A stretch of DNA of 22,077 bases, taken from assembly GCA_043745485.1 (NCBI GenBank), contig JAYTSU010000026.1, forward strand, positions 1 through 22,077, given 5' to 3'. The notes beneath the pieces were generated by a model. It saw only the letters and a list, made by a program, of their open reading frames with translations, did no database searches and was not told where the DNA came from. Below are positions 6,720 to 14,209 of this stretch, piece after piece; position 1 is the stretch's first letter; every line of letters begins with the position of its first letter. This DNA is from RYN-417 sp043745485 (GTDB taxonomy: Bacteria; Patescibacteriota; Saccharimonadia; Saccharimonadales; JACDBH01). Position numbers and translations under genes: made by a program.

Positions 6720-7901
6720 CTAAAACAAGTGCAGGTCTTTAAGTTCTTCTGGCAAGAAGCCATCATCTGTCTGGAAATTAGCTTGCCATTTATAGCCTTT
6801 GCCGTAGCCAAGGTCTTTCATGAGCTTAGTAGGTGCGTTACGTAAATGTAGCGGTACGGCGGCATGTGGGTGATCTTTAGCTGCCTTGACTGCGTTATAC
6901 ATAGCATCGGCGACCACCCGTGACTTTTCACATTTTGCGAGCACAGTTGCACAGTGGAACAAACTATACTGACATTCTGGCATTCCAATTCGTTCAACTG
7001 CCTGGAATGTTGAGATAGCAAGATTAAGTGCGGCTGATGCGGCAATACCAATGTCCTCACTGGCAAATATCACCATGCGACGGGCAATGAACTTTGGATC
7101 TTCGCCAGCATCTAACATACGCGCCAGGTAATATAAGCTGGCATTTGGGTCGCTGCCACGCATAGACTTTATAAAAGCACTGATAATGTTGTAGTGGTAT
7201 TCGCCGCCTTTATCGTAACCAGGTAAATGTCGTTGGGCCGCAGATTCAATCAGGTTTTTATTGATTACTTTTCCGTCAGCAAGGCTTATTGCCAGTTCCA
7301 GCGTACCAAGTGCAACACGGGCGTCACCAGCCGACATTTCCGCTAGCAAGCCAGCGCTCTCTAAAGGAAAATTCTTGACTTTAATGTCTTCTGCTTTTGC
7401 AGCCCGTTTTAGGAGTAATATAATGTCTTCTTTACTGAGAGGTTCAAGCACAACCACACGGCTCCGGGATAAAAGCGGGGTTATGACTTCAAAACTGGGA
7501 TTTTCGGTGGTGGCACCAACCAAAGTTAAAAGGCCGCTCTCAATATGTGGCAAAAATACATCTTGTTGCGCTTTATTAAAACGATGAATTTCATCTACGA
7601 ACAGGAGTGTTCTGAGTTGTAGGCGCTGATTTTCTCCAGCCTGTTTTACGACCTGCATAACGTCAGCTTTACTGGCAGTCACTGCGCTGAGTTCTATGAA
7701 GTCTGCTTCCATTTCGGTCGCGAGTATACGGGCTAATGTAGTTTTGCCTGATCCTGGTGGCCCCCAAAAAATTACTGAAAATGGTTGGCCACTTTTGACT
7801 AATTGCTGAAGCAATTTTCCTTCTCCAAGGACATGTGCCTGCCCAACAACTTCATCAAGCGTCTTTGGTCGCATCTTCTCTGCAAGTGGCACGTATGTCA
7901 T
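6720..7901 (-). CDS. rarA: RarA/MgsA-type AAA+ ATPase (replication-associated recombination)
   Basis: Proteins of this family act at stalled replication forks, with SSB and RecQ-type helicases. The 393-residue protein has the N-terminal 'PLAEKMRPKTLDEVVGQAH', Walker A GPPGSGKT (47-54), Walker B 'LLFVDEIH' followed by RFNKAQQD (99-112), a sensor region 'GATTENPSFEV', and the arginine-finger-like 'LLSRSRV'. The C-terminal MgsA clamp-like domain includes 'YLARMLDAGEDPKFIARRMV'. It is slightly shorter than the roughly 420-450 residues of well-known members. ATG 7901 follows a TATACT box by 6 nt, so the mRNA should be leaderless. It is divergent from typA. Confidence 0.95.
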   Translation of the reverse strand: MTYVPLAEKMRPKTLDEVVGQAHVLGEGKLLQQLVKSGQPFSVIFWGPPGSGKTTLARILATEMEADFIELSAVTASKADVMQVVKQAGENQRLQLRTLLFVDEIHRFNKAQQDVFLPHIESGLLTLVGATTENPSFEVITPLLSRSRVVVLEPLSKEDIILLLKRAAKAEDIKVKNFPLESAGLLAEMSAGDARVALGTLELAISLADGKVINKNLIESAAQRHLPGYDKGGEYHYNIISAFIKSMRGSDPNASLYYLARMLDAGEDPKFIARRMVIFASEDIGIAASAALNLAISTFQAVERIGMPECQYSLFHCATVLAKCEKSRVVADAMYNAVKAAKDHPHAAVPLHLRNAPTKLMKDLGYGKGYKWQANFQTDDGFLPEELKDLHLF

Positions 7902-7907
7902 TTCTAT

Positions 7908-7913
7908 AGTATA
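7908..7913 (-). promoter_or_regulatory. -10 box, leaderless rarA promoter
   Basis: TATACT on the minus strand ends 6 nt before ATG 7901. No -35 match is evident at 17 bp. Confidence 0.55.
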
Positions 7914-7935
7914 CGCTCACGAGCAATAAAGGGGC

Positions 7936-7964
7936 TTGGTCTGACAAAGTACTTATGATATAAT
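7936..7964 (+). promoter_or_regulatory. typA promoter
   Basis: The extended -10 TG-A-TATAAT (hexamer 7959-7964) is a full consensus match. A partial -35 TTGGTC (7936-7941) lies 17 bp upstream. Transcription would start near 7971, leaving a leader of about 40 nt with AAGAAAGG before ATG 8012. This leader separates typA from the leaderless genes nearby. Confidence 0.7.
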
Positions 7965-8011
7965 TAATACAAATTAGCAAGCTTAGCCATAAGAAAGGCC
8001 ATCTGTAAACC

Positions 8012-9835
8012 ATGCCAGCTCTACAAGACCCGACGAAAATTCGGAATATCGCCATTATTGCCCACGTTGATCACGGTAAAACCACTTTAGTTGATGGGCT
8101 CTTAAAACAGTCACAAACCTTCCGTGACAATCAAGCCGAAATGAGCCAGGACCTTATTATGGACAGCGGCGACCAAGAAAAAGAACGCGGTATTACTATT
8201 ACTGCCAAAATTACGGCCGTCCAGCATGGGGATTATCGCATTAACATCATTGACACACCTGGGCACGCTGACTTCTCAGGCGAAGTAGAACGTACACTGA
8301 ACATGGCTGACGGTTGTCTTTTGATTGTCGATGCCCAAGAAGGCCCGATGCCACAAACTAAATTTGTGCTCACCAAGGCGCTCGCCAATGGCCTTAAGCC
8401 AATTGTGGTTATTAATAAGATTGATAAAGACGGCCGCCGCTTGGGCGAAGTTGAAGACGAACTGGCTGACCTATTCTTGGAGCTTGCGGTACACGAAGAC
8501 CAGCTACATTATCCAATTTATTATGCTATTGGCCGCGCCGGAAAAGCGTGGAAAGAAGTGCCATCTGACATGGAAGCAGACGGATCCTTAGACGTTTTGT
8601 TTGACGCAATTATTAGTGACATTCCTGCGCCGTCAATTGAAGTTGAAAAGCCATTCCAAATGCTTATTAACGCACTCGCGTGGGACTCTTTTAAGGGTAA
8701 GTATGCCATTGGCCGCATTACGCGCGGACAAGTCAAGGCTGGAGACACCGTAACTCTTTGTAAAAAAGATGGCACATTCACGAAGTCGAAGGTGGACAAT
8801 GTTTATATGAGCCACGGTGTTTCACGCTTTGAAGTACCAGGCGGTGTAGCTGGTGACATTGTGCAGCTGACAGGTATAGCTGATGTCAAAATAGGCGAAA
8901 CATTGGCTGATGCGGACAACCCAGAGGCTCTGCCAGTGCTTGAAGTAGAAGCACCAACACTGCGTATTTATCTTGGACCTAATACCAGCCCATTCAAAGG
9001 CTTAGAAGGCGAATTCAGTACCTCACGCCAAATCAAAGAGCGTTTAGATAAGGAGCTTGAAACTAATGTTGGTTTACGTGTAGAAGAAGATGGAATCGGT
9101 TTCACGGTTTCCGGAAGAGGTGAGCTACACCTCAGTGTTCTGATTGAGACAATGCGCCGCGAGGGCTTTGAGTTTGAGATTGGTCGTCCACAAGTGGTTA
9201 CTCACGAAGAAAAAGGCAAAACGATGGAGCCACTCGAAGAAGTAATTATCGAAGTACCGGCCGAGCATGTTGGTTCTGTTCAGATGGAGCTTGGAACGCG
9301 CCGTGCAACGCTTAAGGAGCAGTTTAGTAGCGCGAAAGGTGGCACAAAGTTAGTCTACGAAATGCCGACACGTACACTGCTCGGCATGCGCAATATCTTA
9401 ATGACCAACACGAAAGGTACAATAATTATGAACACTTTGCCGCTTGGTTTCCAGGAACTTGGTGCTGCAATGCAGCAACTCCGAGCGGGTGTATTGATTG
9501 CCTTCGAAACAGGCGTCACAACTCCATATGCGCTTCAGAATGTTGAAGAACGTGGCGTGTGTTTTGTAGGTCCAGCGGTTAAGGTGTATGCTGGCCAAAT
9601 TATTGGGCTTAACACTCGCCAAGAAGACATGGAAATCAACGTCTGCCGCGCCAAGCAGCTTACCAACATGCGCTCCAAATCTTCTGACGGTACCGTACAG
9701 TTGACGCCAGCTACTATTTTTAGCCTTGAACAGTGTCTTGATTTTATTGAAAATGACGAACTGTTAGAAGTTACACCCAAAGCTCTCCGTATGCGCAAAA
9801 AAGAGTTAAATCCAAACCTCCGCAAGCGTAAGTAA
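8012..9835 (+). CDS. typA: Translational GTPase TypA/BipA
   Basis: TypA is an EF-G-like GTPase that binds the ribosome and aids assembly and stress adaptation. The protein is full length (607 aa). GTPase motifs are G1 'AHVDHGKTT' (17-25), 'ERGITI' of switch I (58-63), G3 'DTPGHAD' (81-87) and G4 'NKID' (135-138). Then follow the EF-Tu-like beta barrel, an EF-G III-like domain ('GRGELHLSVLIETMRREG'), the EF-G V-like domain and the TypA-specific C-terminal domain ending in a basic tail 'LNPNLRKRK'. ATG 8012 follows a purine-rich AAGAAAGG after a 14-nt gap, a weak ribosome site. It is transcribed away from rarA and is followed closely by the zincin gene. Confidence 0.98.
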   Translation: MPALQDPTKIRNIAIIAHVDHGKTTLVDGLLKQSQTFRDNQAEMSQDLIMDSGDQEKERGITITAKITAVQHGDYRINIIDTPGHADFSGEVERTLNMADGCLLIVDAQEGPMPQTKFVLTKALANGLKPIVVINKIDKDGRRLGEVEDELADLFLELAVHEDQLHYPIYYAIGRAGKAWKEVPSDMEADGSLDVLFDAIISDIPAPSIEVEKPFQMLINALAWDSFKGKYAIGRITRGQVKAGDTVTLCKKDGTFTKSKVDNVYMSHGVSRFEVPGGVAGDIVQLTGIADVKIGETLADADNPEALPVLEVEAPTLRIYLGPNTSPFKGLEGEFSTSRQIKERLDKELETNVGLRVEEDGIGFTVSGRGELHLSVLIETMRREGFEFEIGRPQVVTHEEKGKTMEPLEEVIIEVPAEHVGSVQMELGTRRATLKEQFSSAKGGTKLVYEMPTRTLLGMRNILMTNTKGTIIMNTLPLGFQELGAAMQQLRAGVLIAFETGVTTPYALQNVEERGVCFVGPAVKVYAGQIIGLNTRQEDMEINVCRAKQLTNMRSKSSDGTVQLTPATIFSLEQCLDFIENDELLEVTPKALRMRKKELNPNLRKRK

Positions 9836-9876
9836 GCAATGTCAAAATAAACGAACGTGATAAGCTAAAGGCTAAT

Positions 9877-10260
9877 ATGCTTAGTATTTCAGATGATGAG
9901 TTTTCGAAGCTCATAGGCGAATGTATGGACGAGTTACCTGAACAATTTGTTACCGGTATGAAAAACGTACTCGTTACCTATGAAGATGATCCTTCTGACG
10001 AACAACGTCGTAAGCAAAAGTTGCAAGCCTATCAAACGCTTTATGGGCTCTATGAAGGCGTACCATTAACAAAGCGCAATGCAGGCTATCAATTTGTATT
10101 ACCTGACAGGATTACCATATTCAAACTGCCTCTTATACGGTCCTCGAGTGACATGGTGCACCTTAAGGCACAAGTAAAACATACGCTGTGGCACGAAATT
10201 GCACACTATTACGGTCTAGATCATGACCGCATACATGAAATCGAACGTAACTGGCAGTAA
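9877..10260 (+). CDS. Minimal zincin metallopeptidase-like protein
   Basis: A 127-residue protein of the small zincin-like metallopeptidase family formerly called DUF1025. The C-terminal 'HEIAHYYGLDH' (about 109-119) gives the zinc site HExxHxxGxxH, with catalytic Glu between the first two His and the third ligand H119. The N-terminal region is acidic ('LSISDDEFSKLIGECMDELP') and 'VPLTKRNAGYQF' lies in the middle. No signal peptide, so it is presumably cytosolic. In vivo substrates of the family are unknown to me. AAAGG lies 6 nt before ATG 9877 and could be a ribosome site; a weak TG-A-TAAGCT also lies 10 nt upstream. Confidence 0.88.
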   Translation: MLSISDDEFSKLIGECMDELPEQFVTGMKNVLVTYEDDPSDEQRRKQKLQAYQTLYGLYEGVPLTKRNAGYQFVLPDRITIFKLPLIRSSSDMVHLKAQVKHTLWHEIAHYYGLDHDRIHEIERNWQ

Positions 10261-10262
10261 GG

Positions 10263-10268
10263 TATACT
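10263..10268 (+). promoter_or_regulatory. -10 box, leaderless start at 10277
   Basis: TATACT begins 3 nt after the stop codon of the zincin gene and ends 8 nt before ATG 10277, so the DUF1295 gene probably has its own leaderless promoter within an otherwise continuous gene run. Confidence 0.55.
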
Positions 10269-10276
10269 AAATCTAT

Positions 10277-11035
10277 ATGAATGATTTACCCCTAGCATTC
10301 TTAGCAGTTGTTGGCCTTAATATTGCGCTATTTGTTCCGGCATTTAGATATAAGACGGACAAACTTACCGATATTTCTTATGCATTATCATTTATAATCT
10401 TGACTCTTTTTGCGCTCTTTAGAAGCACGCTAAAATGGGAGCACACACTTCTTGCACTCATGATCATATGGTGGGCAGTACGACTGGGCGGATTCTTGCT
10501 GATGCGAGTATGGAAAAAAGGCAAAGATGCACGGTTTGATGGCATGCGTGAAAGTGCCGTGAAATTCTTTCGATTTTGGTTATTGCAAGGTATTACCGTA
10601 TTCATAGTTTTGATTGGCGCGCTTGAGTTCTTGCACATCAGCACACCACGTTTTACCATCATTTCTGCATTAGGATTTGTAATGTTTGCTGCGGGGATAG
10701 TTATAGAAGCAGCGGCGGACTTACAGAAATGTCACTTCTCTCAAGATGATAAAAACAAAGGCAAATGGATTCAAAGTGGATTATGGGGCAAGTCTAGACA
10801 CCCAAATTATCTTGGAGAAATAATGGTGTGGAGTGGTATTTACGCATATATTCTCCCGAGCCTCAACGGCATGCAATGGTTGATTGCACTTATAAGTCCT
10901 GCCTACATTGTTCTATTGCTACTTTTTATCAGTGGTATCCCGATTTTAGAAAAATCAGCTGACAAAAAGTGGGGTGGTAAGAAAGATTACATCGCATATA
11001 AGAAGCGAGTGCCATTATTGTTTCCAAGGAGATAA
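10277..11035 (+). CDS. DUF1295 / steroid 5-alpha-reductase-like membrane protein
   Basis: A 252-residue polytopic protein with about seven hydrophobic helices. The C-terminal half holds the family hallmark 'SGLWGKSRHPNYLGEIMVWSGIYAY', then two helices and a basic tail 'KKDYIAYKKRVPLLFPRR'. DUF1295 belongs with the 5-alpha-reductase and isoprenylcysteine methyltransferase-like membrane enzymes, usually NAD(P)H-dependent reductases or methyltransferases; the substrate here is unknown. Segment 'LRAALQKCHF'-type cytosolic loops before the hallmark ('DLQKCHFSQDDKNKGKW') are also typical. It is probably cotranscribed with the small membrane protein 24 nt downstream. Confidence 0.88.
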   Translation: MNDLPLAFLAVVGLNIALFVPAFRYKTDKLTDISYALSFIILTLFALFRSTLKWEHTLLALMIIWWAVRLGGFLLMRVWKKGKDARFDGMRESAVKFFRFWLLQGITVFIVLIGALEFLHISTPRFTIISALGFVMFAAGIVIEAAADLQKCHFSQDDKNKGKWIQSGLWGKSRHPNYLGEIMVWSGIYAYILPSLNGMQWLIALISPAYIVLLLLFISGIPILEKSADKKWGGKKDYIAYKKRVPLLFPRR

Positions 11036-11058
11036 TAATGTGTTAACAACAAACAATT

Positions 11059-11316
11059 ATGGACAAAGTATTTAAGGATAAAGATGGCAATGTTGTCATA
11101 TGGCAGATGCCTAATATCCCATTAGCTACGTGGATTATTACAACAATACTATCGAAGATTTTTTCAAGCGGAAAGCCCTTTGATTTGTTTAAGGCAGTTT
11201 CTTTTGGAGCCTTATTCACCTGGGCACTCATGGAGCTGTTGACGAGCGTAAATTATTTTAGGCGACTTCTTGGACTCGCTGTATTGGTGATGCTAATTCT
11301 CAGTAAGACTCGATAA
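11059..11316 (+). CDS. Small membrane protein (85 aa), unknown function
   Basis: No characterised family is recognised. The N-terminus 'KVFKDKDGNVVIWQMPNIPL' is a hydrophilic beta-like stretch, followed by two or three hydrophobic helices (about 21-34, 45-62 and 66-82). The layout suggests a small protein peripheral to and anchored in the cytoplasmic membrane. It lies 24 nt after the DUF1295 gene. No clear ribosome site precedes ATG 11059, so it may be translated from the upstream message. Confidence 0.65.
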   Translation: MDKVFKDKDGNVVIWQMPNIPLATWIITTILSKIFSSGKPFDLFKAVSFGALFTWALMELLTSVNYFRRLLGLAVLVMLILSKTR

Positions 11317-11333
11317 TATACTTTCAGCATTTA

Positions 11334-11362
11334 TTGCATATAGAAGCATTAGCAGGTACTAT
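11334..11362 (+). promoter_or_regulatory. Promoter of the metK riboswitch leader
   Basis: TTGCAT (11334-11339) and TACTAT (11357-11362) are separated by 17 bp. Transcription would start near 11369, just before the outer helix of the riboswitch. Confidence 0.6.
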
Positions 11363-11377
11363 GTCCGGGCACATTAA

Positions 11378-11503
11378 TTAATCACGTATCAAGAGCGCAG
11401 CGAGAGATCTAGCTTTATGACCTGCCGGCAACCGCCTATATTTCTTAATATAGTGAAGGTGCTCCCTCTAGCCTGAAATTCAGGAAAGATGTTTATTGAT
11501 TGA
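11378..11503 (+). promoter_or_regulatory. SAM-I (S-box) riboswitch aptamer upstream of metK
   Basis: The conserved S-box blocks occur in order: ATCAAGAG (11388-11395), GAGAGA (11402-11407), the TATGA...GCCGGCAACC block (11416-11433), AAGGTGC (11456-11462) and GAAAGATG (11484-11491). P1 is GTATC with GATGT, extended by an outer helix TTAATCA (11378-11384) with TGATTGA (11497-11503). P3 is CTATAT/ATATAG (11436-11441, 11448-11453) and P4 is CCTGA/TCAGG (11472-11484). The position before a SAM synthetase gene is the classic regulon. Exact subclass within the SAM-I clan needs a covariance model. Confidence 0.92.
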
Positions 11504-11528
11504 GCTTTATACTCTAAAAATATACTTC

Positions 11529-11560
11529 TTCCTTATTTTTCTGGCCGATACGATAAGGAG
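11529..11560 (+). promoter_or_regulatory. Riboswitch expression platform: hairpin covering the metK Shine-Dalgarno site
   Basis: TTCCTTAT (11529-11536) can pair with ATAAGGAG (11553-11560), which contains the Shine-Dalgarno AAGGAG placed 8 nt before ATG 11569. No T-run terminator is present, so control is probably at translation initiation. The 3' side of P4/P1 (GGAAAGA at 11483-11489) could pair imperfectly with TCTTCC (11527-11532) when SAM is absent and so free the site. Confidence 0.6.
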
Positions 11561-11568
11561 TTTAAGTT

Positions 11569-12537
11569 ATGTCAAATTTTAAATCTGCCGAGAGCGTGTC
11601 ACCACGTCATCCTGACAAGCTGTGCGACCAAGTATCGGACGCTATTTTGGATGCTTATTTGAGCGAAGATCCAAAGTCGAGAGTAGCTGTCGAGACAATG
11701 GGCGGACACGGTAAAGTGTGGATTTTAGGAGAGGTCACGTCCTCTGCCAAAATTGACGTTGCACTGATTGTGAAGCGCTTATGTGGCGACGTTGAATTGG
11801 AGGTACGCCTGGTGCATCAAAGTCCAGAAATTTCTCAGGGGGTAGACACTGGGGGTGCCGGCGACCAGGGGATAATGGTGGGATATGCTTGTAATCAAAC
11901 GCCACAGCTTTTGCCACTTGAAACGGTACTATCCCGATTATTAAATCAGTATCTATACAAAGCCTTTCCGTATGATGGCAAGACCCAGGTGACACTTAAG
12001 GATGGAGTAATCCAGTCCGTTGTTGCCAGCTTCCAGAATGCTCCAAGTGATGAGCTTGCAACAGCAGTAAAAGCATGGCTAGCTGGTGAGCTGCTTGCAA
12101 AAAGCTCTCCGGACATACAGTTTCATATCAATCCTGCGGGTGAGTGGTACCAAGGTGGATTTGATGCAGACACTGGCTTGACGGGCCGTAAACTGGTAGT
12201 TGATAATTATGGCCCGAGCATTCCCATTGGCGGTGGATGCTTTAGCGGTAAGGATCCAAGCAAAGTTGACCGTTCGGCGGCCTATATGGCACGCCGAGTA
12301 GCGGTAGATTATTTAAAGAAAAAGAATGCTAAGGAAGTGTTTTGTTATTTAGCATATGCAATTGGCTTTGCTGAGCCGCTCGAGGCAACGGTAATTATCG
12401 ATGGCGTGCCAGAGATAATTGATGGCTATGATTTAACGCCAAAGGGCATTATAGAATTATTGGACCTTCGTAAGCCACAGTACGAAGAAACAGCACAATA
12501 CGGCCACTTTGGTCATGAGCGCGCCTGGGATAATTAG
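11569..12537 (+). CDS. metK: S-adenosylmethionine synthetase, compact form
   Basis: MetK makes SAM from methionine and ATP. Key motifs are present: 'HPDK' (14-17), the ATP/methionine signature GAGDQGIMVGY (96-106), 'DTGLTGRKLVVDNYG' (201-215), the P-loop-like GGGCFSGKDPSKVDRSAAY (221-239) and the C-terminal 'ETAQYGHFGHE'. At 322 residues it is about 60-70 shorter than the usual 380-400. Shortening is visible between residues 60 and 90 and around 130-140, where surface loops are missing, while catalytic blocks are intact. The start has AAGGAG 8 nt upstream, inside the riboswitch platform, so the gene is probably switched off by SAM. It is likely transcribed alone. Confidence 0.96.
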   Translation: MSNFKSAESVSPRHPDKLCDQVSDAILDAYLSEDPKSRVAVETMGGHGKVWILGEVTSSAKIDVALIVKRLCGDVELEVRLVHQSPEISQGVDTGGAGDQGIMVGYACNQTPQLLPLETVLSRLLNQYLYKAFPYDGKTQVTLKDGVIQSVVASFQNAPSDELATAVKAWLAGELLAKSSPDIQFHINPAGEWYQGGFDADTGLTGRKLVVDNYGPSIPIGGGCFSGKDPSKVDRSAAYMARRVAVDYLKKKNAKEVFCYLAYAIGFAEPLEATVIIDGVPEIIDGYDLTPKGIIELLDLRKPQYEETAQYGHFGHERAWDN

Positions 12538-12572
12538 CATAAGGGAATTTTTTGATATATGACATTTTTTAA

Positions 12573-13103
12573 ATGTTCATGCTTGTGAATTTAGCAATAG
12601 TTCATTACCATCCATGCATGTCCTTAGAAATACCTGCTTCTTTTCGGCTTGATGCTGGAGGTGAGCTATGCCGTGCATTAGAGCTGGATACACTGGCAAC
12701 ACTTCTGGACGTCCAAGCGTCATTCATGGATACTGAATTTTGCAGGCTAGCATATGATGCCGTGGATTTACTTTTACCAAATCTAAATACGGCTAATGAT
12801 ATGTATAAATCTAATGCTTTCACAACCAGTGCTTTGGTCATTGCCGCTGCATTTCATGAAGCTGATGCTGGAGAAGAGATTCGCAGGAAGGCTCTACGTG
12901 TACTCGCGATACGGAGCGCACCACAAAATATGCTGGGCGAAACTCAGGCTGAAACGCTAGCGTCGTTTCAACGCGCAGCAATACAAGCCCATAAACGTCA
13001 CCCAGAAATACGGGACGCGACAAGCATGCTTATTGATTTTCATGTAGAAACTTCTCAAGATGTTACGATGAGTCGCTATGCGCTATGTGGTTCTGGTTTA
13101 TGA
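12573..13103 (+). CDS. Hypothetical protein (up to 176 aa), coupled to a downstream small ORF
   Basis: No family is recognised. The protein seems soluble and mostly helical, with helices around 'LDTLATLLDVQASFMDTEFCRLAYDAVDLLL' (split here for clarity) and Ala-rich segments such as 'SALVIAAAFHEADAGEEIRR'. Start choice is uncertain: ATG 12573 follows a TG-A-TATATG box by 11 nt, whereas ATG 12618 gives a more natural N-terminus (MSLEIPASFRLD). Its stop overlaps the start of the next ORF as ATGA, a sign of translational coupling. The pair sits between metK and a convergent membrane protein gene. Toxin-antitoxin-like size ratios are suggestive, but nothing in the sequence identifies such a function. 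Confidence 0.6.
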   Translation: MFMLVNLAIVHYHPCMSLEIPASFRLDAGGELCRALELDTLATLLDVQASFMDTEFCRLAYDAVDLLLPNLNTANDMYKSNAFTTSALVIAAAFHEADAGEEIRRKALRVLAIRSAPQNMLGETQAETLASFQRAAIQAHKRHPEIRDATSMLIDFHVETSQDVTMSRYALCGSGL

Positions 13104-13228
13104 TTCAACAACTCGATGCCGCATGGGCTCGTGTGTACATGGTAGCTCGAGATAGCAGCATCGAAGCTACATATCAAAAAGAGATAGCAAGCATTTCCCC
13201 AGATGAATGGGATTCCTTATTAAGCTGA
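13100..13228 (+). CDS. Small hypothetical protein (42 aa), ATGA-coupled
   Basis: ATG 13100 overlaps the TGA of the preceding gene and the frame runs to TGA at 13228. The product begins MIQQLDAAWARVYMVARDSS and ends with an acidic 'SPDEWDSLLS', looking like a single amphipathic helix pair. It has no recognised family. The four-base overlap and the plausible amino-acid composition favour a genuine coupled gene, but its short length leaves doubt. Confidence 0.45.
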   Translation: MIQQLDAAWARVYMVARDSSIEATYQKEIASISPDEWDSLLS

Positions 13229-13354
13229 GTTGTATTGTTAAAATACCATCATTATATAATGATCAGTTGAATGAATGATGAAATACAGCGAACATATATA
13301 AAGTTTCATTTGTCTATACTTATACGGTAGCTTATCGTTTCGTACTGCAAGATA

Positions 13355-14143
13355 TTATTTAAGTTGTAATGAGGTGATAATATTCAACGCTTGTTTGAAC
13401 GCCGTAGTTTTATTGTAATAGCTTACTGAGACAGAGTTCATGGCGAGGTCATCGGTTGCCATGCGAGTAGTGTAGCCGCCCATGACAAGATAGGTGTCTG
13501 GTTCTGTGCCATAAGTTGGACCAAGAGTATCACCGATGGCGAGCTGGAAATTACCAGCAATCAAGAAAAAGGTAAAAATGTCGGTACTATTGCTGCCAAA
13601 AGACGAAAGTAATGTGTCTGTCCTTTGTCCAACAGCCGGCTGGGTATAGACAAGCTTTTCAGATGGTTTTATTGCAATTCCGGCCCCAATGTATGGGCCA
13701 TCTACTTTTCTTGCACCCTGGCGGATGTAAACCCTAAAAATACCATCAACGCTCCCGAGATTTGCGGCAGGATAACTAAACTGTGGTGAATCAACCCGGA
13801 TTCCTCCGTCAGCTTCAATAACTTTCCATGTTTTAGGATATTTAAACCCAACACTCAAGGCTGTGCTGCTGTAGGTTTCGGTAGACGCCGCTTCTGGTAC
13901 ATCATCGCCGCTTGTTTTTGTTGCTGCTTGGCTGACAGCTGTTTGGGCTGGTGCAACATTTTTTGGTTTGTTTAAGAATTTGAAGACTATCAAACTAATA
14001 ACAGCTAAAACAATGAGTGCGGCAATACTCATTAGCAATTTTTTTGGCATAGGTTTTTTACTGTTTACTGGACTTGGTCGGTAGACCGGCAGGTCAGACG
14101 CTTGGTGTAGAGAGTCGGAAGCAGATTTAAGATCATTATCCAT
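13355..14143 (-). CDS. Membrane-anchored extracellular protein (262 aa)
   Basis: A cytoplasmic N-terminus of about 32 residues (MDNDLKSASDSLHQ...) ends in basic 'SKKPMPKK'. One membrane helix follows (about 36-56), then a Thr/Ala/Ser-rich linker and an outside domain opening 'LSVGFKYPKTWKVIEADGG'. That opening resembles the 'F-x-YPxxW' start common in PsbP-like and related secreted domains; the assignment is tentative. The longer upstream frame (to 14272) would add 43 residues with five Cys that run through the divergent promoter region, so ATG 14143 is preferred. A CATACT/TACTAC box lies 7-10 nt upstream, consistent with a leaderless start. It is divergent from the YHYH gene, which has the same architecture. 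Confidence 0.7.
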   Translation of the reverse strand: MDNDLKSASDSLHQASDLPVYRPSPVNSKKPMPKKLLMSIAALIVLAVISLIVFKFLNKPKNVAPAQTAVSQAATKTSGDDVPEAASTETYSSTALSVGFKYPKTWKVIEADGGIRVDSPQFSYPAANLGSVDGIFRVYIRQGARKVDGPYIGAGIAIKPSEKLVYTQPAVGQRTDTLLSSFGSNSTDIFTFFLIAGNFQLAIGDTLGPTYGTEPDTYLVMGGYTTRMATDDLAMNSVSVSYYNKTTAFKQALNIITSLQLK

Positions 14144-14196
14144 GTAAGTAGTAGTATGCACCTTGTCTGCCACTAGGCACAAGCATGAAGGAGTAG

Positions 14197-14202
14197 TACA
14201 CT
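14197..14202 (+). promoter_or_regulatory. -10 box, leaderless start at 14210
   Basis: TACACT ends 7 nt before ATG 14210. An AAGGAG at 14188-14193 lies 16 nt from the ATG and upstream of the predicted transcription start, so it is probably not a ribosome site. Confidence 0.5.
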
Positions 14203-14209
14203 TACTTTT

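Noticed and set aside
7261..7587. 108-codon open frame antisense to rarA
   Set aside because: It lies wholly inside a confidently identified gene, has no ribosome site or promoter, and its composition is that of a frame shadow.
13248..13263. 16-bp perfect palindrome ATCATTATATAATGAT between convergent genes
   Set aside because: It is entirely AT-rich apart from one C/G pair, has no T-run, and has no loop; chance or weak bidirectional termination is as likely as an operator. It is not listed as a feature.
14188..14193. AAGGAG upstream of ATG 14210 as a Shine-Dalgarno site
   Set aside because: It is 16 nt from the ATG and upstream of the predicted transcription start.
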